64,000 bases of DNA, taken from NCBI GenBank assembly GCA_031772625.1, contig CM062819.1:1232954955-1233018954 (forward strand). Reading direction: 5' to 3'. Position 1 is the first letter of the stretch; every line of letters begins with the position of its first letter. This document shows, piece after piece, positions 47,484 through 57,047 of this stretch. Under the pieces are notes generated by a model, which did no database searches, was not told the origin of the DNA, and worked only from the letters and a program-made list of their open reading frames with translations. A program made the translations under genes and the position numbers. The DNA comes from Pinus tabuliformis. Taxonomy: Eukaryota > Streptophyta > Pinopsida > Pinales > Pinaceae.

Positions 47484-48110
47484 TGTTAGAGTCGGTCTAG
47501 TAGCCCTCCACCAGAGATCAAAACTCTTTTCATTTCATAATTAGGTGTCTCATCAGTGTGATCATGTTGCATCCCGTTAGGCATGCCATAACCCTGGTGG
47601 AGAAGCTTATGTCTTTTATTCCCCTCTTGTTTGGCACTGTTGGATCATGTTTTCTTGAGTAAATAAAGTCCTCAAAGGGTCATTCATCTTGCTTTAAGTT
47701 TCAAGGTCTTAGGTCTAGGGTTGAGTCAAGCTTTGTCTTGAGATGTCATAAAGGACCAGCAGGCCAGAGGGATGTCCGTCATAAAGCATCATTTTAATAA
47801 CTCTTATCATTGTACAGCTAATTTTTACCTTGTTTTCAAAAACCCTGTTTTTGAAGACAAAGGTCATTATCTCATTTTTGTAAAAATTTGTAAAAAGTTC
47901 AAATTCTCCGAAAGTTGGCATGCAGCCTTGGTCTCCTTTGCCAAGACATCTCAGAAGCTATCCCTGCAAAAATTTTCAAGAGAAATCATCATTTCAACCA
48001 ATTTATTTTGAAAAAAGGAAACCAGAAGTCAGCAGCAATTAATTCAAAAAAGTGTCATTTCAAAAACATTATAAAGTGGGTTTTGGGCAAATTAAATTCA
48101 AAAGTGAGCC

Positions 48111-48118
48111 TATAAAAG
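48111..48118 (+). promoter_or_regulatory. TATA box of element D
   Basis: TATAAAAG followed by CCCCTCCCTCC, 816 bp before the ATG at 48927. Start of transcription would be expected about 30 bases on, near 48145. The leader would then contain the GCGCTACGC repeats. Confidence 0.65.
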
Positions 48119-48220
48119 CCCCTCCCTCCTCATTGGTAACTCATTTGCCTCTCAACACTTCAAGAGAATACTTGTCAAGTCGATTTCAAAGTTCATTGGG
48201 CGAATTGGGCAATTACAACG

Positions 48221-48335
48221 GCGCGCTACGCATCAGAGGAGGCGCGCTACGCGTTGGGGGCGCGCTACGCATCAGCGCGCATTTTCCAGTGCAAATTAAC
48301 TCAGGCGCTACGCGTTGGAGGCGCGCTACGCGTAG
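48221..48335 (+). repeat. GC-rich GCGCGCTACGC(G/A)T cluster in element D
   Basis: Five copies in 115 bp, followed by TTGG or ATCAG. Three more lie after the ORF: an inverted copy at about 50546-50558 (ACGCGTAGCGCGC) and two direct ones at about 50883 and 50907. CpG-dense, unlike the rest of the window. Confidence 0.9.
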
Positions 48336-48926
48336 GGTTTCTTGCTCAGGAAATCGCCAGCAAGCCACCAAAACTACTTCTCTCTCAAAATATTTTCAGG
48401 TAGGCCTCTAATCCATGGTGATTTTGGTTTGGCTAAGATGAATGAGCAATGAACATGCAAAAAATGCCATGCTAATATGGAGTAAAAACCCTACCTTGCT
48501 GTGTCAAAATTTAAAAATTTAAATGTGCTAGGGTTTCATTGAAATTTGTTGCCCAAGGTTACCCATTTTCCATTCCTCTTTCCCCATATTTTCATCACCA
48601 TTTTCCTTGACATTTTTCCATGCAATCATATAATTTCCCTATTAAAAAATCATTAAAATCCCTAAACCCTACTAATTCCTAAAACCCTCTGTAAATTTCC
48701 TAAACCCTACTTCCCATTAAAATCCCACAAATTATGATTGTATGTTCCATGTTCCTTTCCTAAAATTTCCTTTCACATTTGTTTTCCCTAATCCCCTCAA
48801 TGTTCCCTTTTCCCTAACATTTCCCATGTGTGTTTGTCCCCTTGGTAACAGCATTTAAACAAGTCAAAACAACAGTTCATTGGGTGCACAGTCAGCATTA
48901 TTTTTCAGTCACTTGCCTCCAAAACC

Positions 48927-50459
48927 ATGTCAGAAACCAAAACAGATTATGAGCAAAGTGATGACCGTGAATCAACACCAGAGGTAGAGGTGCCAAGGAG
49001 GCATCACAGGGGTGGTAAAGGTGGTCAGCATGTCAGGGAGGAGCCCACCTCTTTGGCTTATCTACAAGCTTGTCCACTTGCAGTGACATGTTTCCGATAC
49101 CAATCATGTTATGAATATTGCGAGAGAATCTCCCAAATTCAACACCACAGGGAATTGGTCCGCTTGTTTGTCCTACATTTGCACAATGGGCATGTGAATC
49201 TTGCAGGAGTGGACTTCACATTGTCACCCGAGATTGTTGCTCAAGCAACAGGGATACCTAATATTGGAGAAGAGTGGAACAAGCACCAGCAGTTGGACAG
49301 ATTTCATTATGAGCCATATATCAAACCTGTATATATGAGGCACCTAACTGTTGTTTTTCCCTTCAGATTCTTAAGAGACGAGTATGCACCTTTGATGAGG
49401 ATCATCATTCTCTATTTCACTTGTGAGGGAAGATTTTCACGTTTATATTCGTACCATATCCGTTTGTTGATGCATTTCACACGGGTACGAATGATGAACA
49501 TTCCATTCTTCATGTGCCGAAATATAGAGAGGATGGTGCCCTTGGTGCAAAGAAAGAGCCCAGCACAACAACACAAGAGCATCTATCATTATGCACTGAT
49601 CAAGATTGTGGTCATGCATCAGTTGGCACAATAGGGTATTCCATGGGAGGATTTCATTTCTCGTGACTTGTTCACAGTGCCACAGCCACCTCCTGAGGTT
49701 GTCCGTGATGAGGGAGGGCCTTCACATCAGTTTGACATTCCAGAACCCGAGCATGTCAGCTCCCCTCCATTTGTTACATATCAGACAGGCCACAGGGCCT
49801 TATTTGCATCTACACGGCGAGTATTATCTTCACACCAGCTGAAAGGGGTCTCGCCTTCTTCATCAGCACAGCGAGTGTTATCTCCACATCAGGTGGAAGG
49901 GGCCTTGCTTTCGACAGCAGCACAGGTACAAGAGAGAGGCAAGCAGCCCAAGATTGATGAGGGGCCATCAGGTGTTCCAGGCATAGATGTTGTTGACCTT
50001 GATATCATCTCTCCTAGCCTAGAGTCAAAGGAGATCATCCAGCAGCTAAGGGCTGAAAATGACTTGTTGCAGCAAAAGTTGGAGATGGAAAATTGGACAA
50101 TTACTTATTTAGAGCAGCGCAACAAGCAATTAGAGGATGAACACTCTCTTGATGAGTTGCGGAGGATCCGAGAAGACCGGAACTTGGCTCACAAGAGACC
50201 CGGTGATTTGACACCTAAGGAGCAAAGCTCCATGCTCATTCAGGTGAACACACATTTAGAGAGGTTGATAGCAAAGGAAAACAGGGAAAAGGACATGCTC
50301 CAACACATGAAGAATCACTATTGGGCTCGAATGCATGTGTGTAAAGCAAGAATGAAGGTACTCAAAGGACGGTTGGCCAAGGCACTAAAACGGAGAAAAA
50401 GGCCCGATCCCCTTCATATTTTGGCTGAGGCTTATTTGAAGGAGCATGGCACTAAATGA
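48927..50459 (+). CDS. Element D ORF, unknown function, one in-frame TAG
   Basis: 511 codons with a single TAG at 49632-49634; the same frame then continues to 50459. N-terminal part: hydrophilic (ESTPEVEVPRRHHRGGKGG), then a globular region YCERISQIQHHRELVRLFVL, FTLSPEIVAQATGIPNIGEE, FPFRFLRDEYAPLMRIIILY, FTCEGRFSRLYSYHIRLLMH. C-terminal part: Ser/Pro/Gln-rich linker, then a long coiled coil (KEIIQQLRAENDLLQQKLEM; YLEQRNKQLEDEH) and a very basic end (KALKRRKRPDP). I recall similar TGIP..GE.W proteins annotated as hypothetical in plants, but cannot name a function. A gag-like or nucleic-acid-binding role is a guess from the coiled coil and basic tail. ATG choice: first in frame after a stop-rich leader. 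Confidence 0.6.
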
Positions 50460-51916
50460 CACACCTTCAGCTCAAATTTCAGAGAATTTGGAGCAATTTT
50501 CGTCATTTTTGAATTTTTTTGGTCAAAAAACAGGTTTTTGCCCTCAACGCGTAGCGCGCAGCGTGCTACCCTGAAGATGGGCAAGTCCATTTCTCAAAAA
50601 CTAAGCATTTTTGGATTTGTCATGATACACTTTCTTAGCAATTGCAAAGACATTTCATCAGGTTTTGAGCCCTCATAAGGTCAATAAACATGCAAAAAAT
50701 GACTTTCTGCCACTTTTTGGACACACAGGAAGCAGTCTTGGGAGATTGCAATTTTGGAGGGGAAAATGGACACCAAATTGATAAATTCCACTTAGTTTGG
50801 AAAGTAGACATCCATACCTTTCCAACAAGCCTACTTTTGCCTCATTTGGATTCCGGGAAGTGCCTCCAAAGTTGGCTCAAAGGCGCGCTATGCGTAGAGA
50901 ATTGGGGCGCTACGCATCAGGGAAATTTGCCAGATTTTCACCTACAGCTCAGCAAAACGCAGATTTGACTAGTTTTGACTTTTTGGAGTGATTTTTCATC
51001 CTCCTTGATGTAATTGATGTAATTTTATGTTGGCATGACACTTTTTAACCTATTCTAGAAGATTCATTCATAAAATGGCAAAAAATTAATGAATGAATTG
51101 GTTTCCTAGCTTATAGAGGCAAGTTGTTTTGACTGCCTAGATTGTAGTGCTCAGTTTAGAATTGGTTGAAACAGCTCCTAGGATGATGATATCGACCCCT
51201 AGAGGCAAGGAAGTGTGTTAGCTTGCCTATATTATGTACTTTCTTAGTCATTTTCATGGTTGGACTCTTGAGGGATAAGCTTAGACTGTATTACTCTTTG
51301 TATCTCTGCAATTTTGGCAAAGGAAAGACCAAGGTTTTGCAGCACTATTTGGGATTCCTGTGGTTATTTGTGTTGATGGTGTGCTTCTCTCATGTACTTG
51401 TAAGTGTGTTATGTGTATCATTTTCCAAATTCTCTTTTCTGCACATTAAGTAAATGAAGTGTTAAGGTAGAATTCATAATTTATATGCTCTGCCTTTAAG
51501 TTTGCTTAATATCTATGTTTTCCTCTGTCTAAAGAGAACTCTTGAAAGTTTCTTGCTCTCTTTAGCTCCTCACCGGTCATTTTCTATCCATTCACTTAAT
51601 TCAAAGGCATCAAGACAATCTCCTACCTTGCCCCAAAAAGACCTCTGCAAAAACTGTGTCTCATCCCCGCACCCAAAATTGTTGTGCTCAGTTTTCCAAC
51701 AAAACCCTAAAAATTTAAAATCAAACTTTCCCTATCAGTTTACTAGCCTAAAATCAGTGTTCTTTATCGGTCATCTCCGCCCTTTGAAGACCTATTGCCG
51801 AGATAGACCCAGAGAGAGCCCTCTCCTGCCCCGTAGGGCTAGCTACGAGGCTAAGTGGTTTGATGTTGCCTTGGATCTTGTCCTTTTCAGCCTGAGGCCA
51901 AATTCAAGCGCTAACA
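50460..51916 (+). other. Element D 3' region, non-coding
   Basis: No gene. Includes three GCGCTACGC-type words (50546-50920) and, near the end, a hairpin with AGCCCT (51817-51822) and AGGGCT (51835-51840) around a 12-base loop. The last ~200 bp resemble 56225-56400. Confidence 0.6.
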
Positions 51917-52528
51917 GTAATGTCAAGACCCAATTCATCCATTGACAGCCTTGGGCATTAGATTATGGCTGGCTCCTGTGTCCAGAAGGCAGTTGTGGAG
52001 GATTTTTTCATGAATAGTCAAAGATACATAGAATAATGGGGAGTTGTCATCATAATTTTCAATCATAGGGATGAGAACAACAACTGGTTTGTCATCTTGT
52101 AGATATACATAGTCAGTGGAGACTTGGATGGCTCTAGGCTCAAGTGCCTCGAGGATAGATCTCTTGAAGGACTCATTCTTCACTAGTTCAATCAGGGGTA
52201 TAGGTATTTTTAGCTTTTGGATTTCTAATTCAAAATTGAAAGGAGAAGGAGCCTTGTCGAGGCCTATTACCTCATGAGCTGGAGATTTGAGGATGATGGG
52301 ATCAACTTCCAGTCGTTTCAGCTTATTAGCTTGTTGTATTGCAGGGACAACAACTCTTTGAACAGGAGTTTCCTTGGTGTTATTCATCTTTGACCTCAGA
52401 TCATATCTATGCCGATCTTCAATTTGCAGAACAACTTCACCATCCCATTCTTGGTTGATCTGGTTATTGAATAATGACTTTTTATAGGCAGCTGAGGTTA
52501 GAAAGGAGGCACTGCCTTTGTCTTCCAA
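51917..52528 (-). pseudogene. Element C protease, first half, with linker
   Basis: Linker with DRHRYDLRSKM and VQRVVVPAIQQANK, then FFYVSLTIHEKI-like approach (PLFYVSLTIHEKILHNCLL) to the active site LLDTGASHNLMPKAV at the 3' end. Catalytic D-T-G is intact. The open frame runs from 52528 to about 51935; a one-base shift then gives MDELGLD, where element D begins. Function: processing of the element's polyprotein. Confidence 0.8.
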
Positions 52529-53927
52529 ACAATGAATCTCATCATCTTCTTAAAACTGCTCTTCTTCCATGACTACATTCTGGAAAGGGGTCTTCACCCT
52601 TTAGTCTTCATTGGCATCTTTGCTTCTTTGCAAAATCTGCAACTGCTCATTAGCTCTTCTATATGGATTTTGATTTCTAGGAGCAAAGGTATTAGGAACT
52701 CTTCCTTTCCCAGGGTGCTGCTCAACCTTTAATTTGGAGATTTCAGAGGCTAATGACTCTATCATCTTGGTCATTTTATCTATCTTGGGATCTGAAGATG
52801 ATGAGGATTCGCCCCTCTATCTCTTCCTATCAACATTCCACTTGAGCTTCTCTGCAGCCATGATGTTTGATTCTACTTCCAAGGCTGCATCCTGCATAGC
52901 AGCCAAGGTAGCAAATCGTCAAAAACCTCAATAGCAGACAGAATTCAGAATCAAAGGCACTGGCATAGGTGAGTTTAGCAGAGGTAGTGGTGGGTTTTAC
53001 TTCAACTGGTATCTTGTTGTACACACGGTTAAACCTCTTATTAAAATTAGACAACAACTCACCATTTTCCCTCTTTAAGTTGCCAAACTCGGTGTGGTAG
53101 TAGAGTAGATCCTTCTTATCCCCCCAATGCTTTAGGAATACATCATCTAGAGCCTCAATATCTGCTATAGACCTTGGGGTCAGTTCTCTGAACCATTTTC
53201 TAGCCTCTCCGTCTAGACTTTGGACAGAGACTCTTATCCATACATCATCTTCACTGATGTCCGGGTTATCAACATAGCTATAGAATGATTCAAGATGTTC
53301 CTCGGCTAAAACACCATCAGTCCGAGTGAACTTAGGCCTATACTTATGATATTCTCCAGTAGGCATGGCATTCAAAGGAGTGGGCAGTACTAGAGGTCCA
53401 TACCTAGCAGCTATGATTCTTTCCATTTTGGTAGGTGCTTGTGGTCCTGCCATAGCTGTGGTGGCTATAAGGGTACTGGAAGTCTGAATGACAGAGGGTT
53501 GAGGAGTGACTGATAGGACTAAAGGAGTATGATGGATAGGAGGTGAGGTTTCCTTTGGGCTTACAACAAAAGGAGAACCTAAAGAATAAGGAGCTTTATG
53601 AATCTCTGAGATTTTTTCTTCACTGCTAGTATTAGATGTTATACTCTCAACATGTATTTGTTCTATTACAGGATTTTCTTGAAGAGATATAGAATATTGT
53701 TTAGAGCTACCTGAACCTGATGCTCCTTTCTACAATGCCTTTCTTTCTTTGATGATTTTTTCAGGGTCAGATACTGGGTCAGCTTGTGGCTTCTGAGGAT
53801 TTCTCCAAGTATGCCTCACAAACTGAGCCAGAACTATCAAGTGGAGTCGCCAAGAGGTTCGTCCTCCAATAGAGTCGCCAAATAGATGATTACAACCGAA
53901 AAAGTGCCCGATTTTGTCTATCATCAA
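52529..53927 (-). pseudogene. Element C gag
   Basis: Reads from 53927: FVRHTWRNPQKPQADPVSDP, a TAG at about 53732, a Ser/Thr/Pro-rich linker, MAGPQAPTKMERIIAARYGP, then the gag core: EHLESFYSYVDNPDISEDDV, SLDGEARKWFRELTP, DVFLKHWGDKKDLLYYHTEF, LLSNFNKRFNRVYNKIP (to about 52950). The 3' part is frameshifted near 52930 and has stops, but MAAEKLKWNVDRKR, SSSSSDPKIDKMTKMIESLA and PGKGRVPNTF are readable. Two or three breaks in about 460 codons. Confidence 0.8.
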
Positions 53928-53974
53928 AGCTAGATTTGTGTCGTCTCCCAGGGAAGCTGAGCTTCAATCTCCTC

Positions 53975-53992
53975 TCCCATACAACGGTGCCA
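53975..53992 (-). other. Primer binding site of element C, tRNA-Asp type
   Basis: On the minus strand, just inside the 5' LTR, TGGCACCGTTGTATGGGA matches TGGCGCCGTTGCCGGGGA at 14 of 18 positions, four bases after the LTR end. Confidence 0.7.
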
Positions 53993-53996
53993 GTTA

Positions 53997-55664
53997 TGTT
54001 ATCGCTCCAAGAAGCTCTCCTAGGTTGTAGCTCGGAGATGCCTGGTAACATATAAATATTCAATATTGTTCTCAGAACTATTGGAATGGATGACGGTTTA
54101 GATGAAGTGAGTTGACTGTTTCAACTTTATTTTAACTCAAGACATGCATGAACACCCTCAGATTTACAAGGCTTTAGACCACTAATGTTCAATAGTTTAT
54201 AGATTCAATAGATATATGGAGAATATTGACTGTACCAACAGATGCATACATAAACATATATGAATGGCTAGCTACATAAAATAAATGAAGCTTGGAGATC
54301 TAATTTATCAATGCAGAGATAAGATGATAGTTATCTTCCATTAGACACAGAAGAAAACATGAATAACCTATTCAAGTGCAAGCTTAGAAGAGAGGAGAAA
54401 ATGGGAATTAAACATGTAACAGCAAAAGAATCTTATATTGTTGGAATGAAGATGAGAAGCTTAGAGGAGCAGAGTCTCCACAGTCTCCAAAAGTTGAACC
54501 CCTGTTACTCTGAACTTTCAACTATTTATAGGCCTTTTACAATGCTCTCGAACCTTCTAAGGCTCGAGAGGTCTTAATCTATCCCCTCTGTCTTTAACGA
54601 CTTGATGCCATGACTAGACACGCATGAGCTCGGAGGTTTCTTTTTCTAACAGCAGAGTAACCGCATTTTGGTAATTTGTTGTGCTGTCAGGGAGCTCGCT
54701 CGTGCCAGTGATGCTCCATGATCACTTCTGTTGGTTTTGGCTGCATCGTGCTATGGCTTTTTATCCTTCCGGCCTCTGTCTGGATGAGTGCATCAGACCT
54801 TTGAAATCCTTTAAACGGTCGCTTTCTGTTAACACGGAGAAATGTTGCAACACTGTGAAATTTCGCCAAAACACAGTTCATTTTAAACTTCAAAAGTCCT
54901 CAAATATGGTATATTCATCTATCGGGTTCACCCTTAATCGCTATCGCAAGTCGCTTCGGCCTTGTGTCCAAGGTTTCCTTTCGTATTTTGAAATACGTTA
55001 AAAAACACTAAAAATCTTAAAAAAATGGCTTTGGTGGATCTGAAATATTATGTATTTTCATTCTCGAACCCCTTCGGGTCCAGGTTTTATCACATCGACA
55101 TTATCCCTTTATATTTTGTTAAATAAAAAAATATGCAAAAATACATTAATAAATGCCTTTTGGTGGATCTCAAAATCTATGCAATAATGCTTATATAGCC
55201 ATCGGCTCCGGCTAATCGCATCGCACATTGCTCATGCCCTGGGCCGATGTAAGCACTCCTTGTATTTTTCGATAGCGATCCTACGATGCAACATGGGCCA
55301 TCAATCTGCACGCTTGATCGATGGTCCACATTGACTCTACCGATCGCCATCGCAAGTTCCACATAGTCTGTGCCGATATCCCCCGATTGCAACCACTGAT
55401 TACCACTGCCGATTGCGATCCGCCGATCAGATCTGGACCGTTGATCGGCCAAATCTGATGGCTACTGTGCATTTCACTGTTCATACCTTTGATAGCTCTG
55501 TTTTCTCTGTTTCCTTGGGTTTTTGCCTCCCGATAGTGTTTCTCTGCCATTCTAAGGGCTCTTCTCATGCGATTGTTTTGCTCTTTGGCATGATTTTATG
55601 AGATTTTGAAGACTTAGAGAGCATATTTGGATCCATTTTGGACCACATGCCAATAGGGCTAACA
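53997..55664 (-). repeat. Element C 5' LTR
   Basis: 1668 bp, pairs with 41661-43333. TATA box at 54522-54531 on the minus strand. Confidence 0.9.
54522..54531 (-). promoter_or_regulatory. TATA box in element C 5' LTR
   Basis: CTATAAATAG on the minus strand; drives transcription toward gag if active. Sequence and surroundings match the copy at 42186. Confidence 0.65.
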
Positions 55665-56155
55665 GTACCCAGTAGCAGCCTTGGTTTGTGTGCAAATGGG
55701 TTGAATTCACAATAGAATTTATCTATTGTTTTGAAGGTGTTTCTCCTTCAATAGTACTTCATCTCAACATATCCTTTCAATCTAAACCTTCAGCAAATGC
55801 ATACGGCCTTGGGGTACATGCTATAGATTCCATTTTTTCTGTGAGGGTATAGCAATGATGAAAGAATCGCATCGATTTTAGGCATCTTATTGTTGTTGTA
55901 TGAAAGCATGCTTGTCTAGTGTTTCCCAAACTTATATAGAGCCATATTTATTATACTTTTATAGTTTGACTTAGATGCTCACTTTTCTTAATTTAGGTGT
56001 TTTTCTTAGTACTATTTTATGCACAGATTTATATTTAAGAAAAGTGCACAGTAGAGAAGGGTTCTATATTTTGAGCAGGGGACACTCTTCTAGGTAGGAG
56101 GTACTCTATTCTAGGGAGCTTCTGTCATGCATGTTAGGTGCTTTATCCTAGATAG
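55665..56155 (+). repeat. ~1.5-kb tandem repeat, rest of copy 2
   Basis: Continues the U unit cut at 41660 (GTACCCAGTAGCAGCCTTGG), followed by the third R copy (TTTATAGTTTGACTTAGATG at about 55957) ending GTGCTTTATCC. Copy 2 has about 60 bp between U and R that copy 1 lacks. Confidence 0.8.
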
Positions 56156-56429
56156 AGTTCCAAGTCCTTGCCTCCTTGACAAAGTCCCTGCCAGACAAGA
56201 CACCGGTGGATAGAGTTCCAAGTCCCTAAATTTTCCAAAAACCCACCTGACCCTAGCTATCTAGCCTAAAATCCTTTACATTCCAGTCATCTCTTGGTTG
56301 TTATTTCATAGAGAGAGCCCTGTCTAGTTTGGTAGGGCTAGATACCAAACTAAAATATTGGTCTGCGGCTACCTCCGTTGATCTCTTCATTAGCCTGGGA
56401 CATTATGGAGGATAACAGAGGGCATGACA
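56156..56429 (+). repeat. Fragment related to the 3' end of element D
   Basis: Shares, in order, CTAGCCTAAAATC, GTCATCTC, AGAGAGAGCCCT and GTAGGGCTAG with 51740-51842. The AGCCCT/AGGGCT stem (56316-56321, 56334-56339) and its 12-base loop length are kept although the loop sequence differs. Probably a remnant of a related LTR. Confidence 0.55.
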
Positions 56430-56620
56430 ACTAGGGAGTTCTAAGGTGTCCTAGTGAATGTAAGGTTCCCAAATCACGGAAAAATGCAATGCTAGTTGTG
56501 AGGTCTTGACTGCCAAGGTGTGTTAGGGAATGCTAGGATATGCTAAGATGTGTCAGATAGTACGAAGACATGTCAAACAAGCTAAGATATTCCAAGTGCT
56601 AAGGCATTTCAAGATGTAAA
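56430..56620 (-). repeat. Inverted piece of the CACTA-arm satellite
   Basis: The minus strand reads CTTAGCATATCCTAGCATTC and CCCTAACACACCTTGGCA, the short words of the 28561-31440 satellite, here in opposite orientation. Confidence 0.6.
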
Positions 56621-56969
56621 AGGGTTCCAAGTCCCTGCCTCCTTTTCTTCCATATGATATCCACTTATGACATTTCCTTTGCAATATTTGGTGCATTTGA
56701 TTATTATAGGTCATTTAATAGGTTATAAATGTCTTCATAGTTTCAGTTCTAGTTGAGTATTCAACTGAACATATTGATTCTCTTATACATAACTATTTTT
56801 CCCTCCACCCAATTTTCATAACTTCAATAACCATTAGGTAGGGACCTACATCTTTGATGTTGCTTTGCTTGTTTAGTAAAATATTGCTGAGACTTTAATT
56901 TATTGAAAGTTTTAGAATTTACAATTTATAAAGTTTCAAGGTCTAATTTTAAAAAATATAATTCTTTAA
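56621..56969. other. Unassigned CACTA interior
   Basis: AT-rich non-coding DNA; nothing recognised before the tRNA. Confidence 0.5.
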
Positions 56970-57041
56970 AGGGTGCTAGCTCAATGGAAGAGCACCAGCC
57001 TTACAAGCTGGAGGTTGGTGGTTCGATTCCATCATGCCCTG
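56970..57041 (+). tRNA. tRNA-Val(UAC), bacterial/mitochondrial type
   Basis: 72 nt folding as a cloverleaf: acceptor AGGGTGC/ATGCCCT (with G-T pairs and one C-A mismatch), D stem GCTC/GAGC with loop AATGGAA, anticodon stem CCAGC/GCTGG with loop CTTACAA (anticodon TAC), variable AGGTT, T stem GGTGG/CCATC with loop TTCGATT. No CCA is encoded. The sequence is much closer to bacterial tRNA-Val (AGCTCA..GGAGAGCACC..CTTACAAG..GGTTCGA) than to plant nuclear tRNA-Val as I recall it, so an organellar origin is likely. It lies just before the CACTA right array, so it may be a captured or transferred fragment. Confidence 0.7.
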
Positions 57042-57047
57042 ACATCC

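Larger units (their letters stand above)
47484..51916 (+). mobile_element. Element D: TG...CA unit with ORF, possible giant solo LTR
   Basis: Starts TGTTAGAGTCGG, ends GCGCTAACA; perfect 5-bp repeat GTAAT on both sides (47479-47483, 51917-51921). Inserted inside the element C protease. These are the marks of LTR-element integration, yet the first and last few hundred bases are not alike, so no LTR pair is visible. The simplest reading is one 4433-bp LTR left after recombination, carrying its own TATA box and a 511-codon frame. Alternatives: a non-autonomous element whose LTRs have been lost, or a chimera. Confidence 0.75.
41661..55664 (-). mobile_element. Element C: Tat-like Ty3/gypsy retrotransposon, 14 kb
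   Basis: LTRs TGTTATCGCTCC...GGGCTAACA at 41661-43333 and 53997-55664. Flanking 5-bp repeat GTACA (41656-41660) against GTACC (55665-55669). The other copy of the host repeat shows the empty site GTGTACCCAGTAGC at 39831. Gene order on the minus strand: gag, protease, an extra archaeal-type RNase H, RT, ordinary RNase H, integrase. Element D lies inside the protease. The primer site is of tRNA-Asp type. In the 330-bp stretch I compared, the LTRs agree at about 92%. Confidence 0.9.

Noticed and set aside
51223-51945. Open frames in the element D 3' region
   Set aside because: No domain, and hydrophobic or low-complexity composition in AT-rich DNA; the second runs through the element end into the flank.
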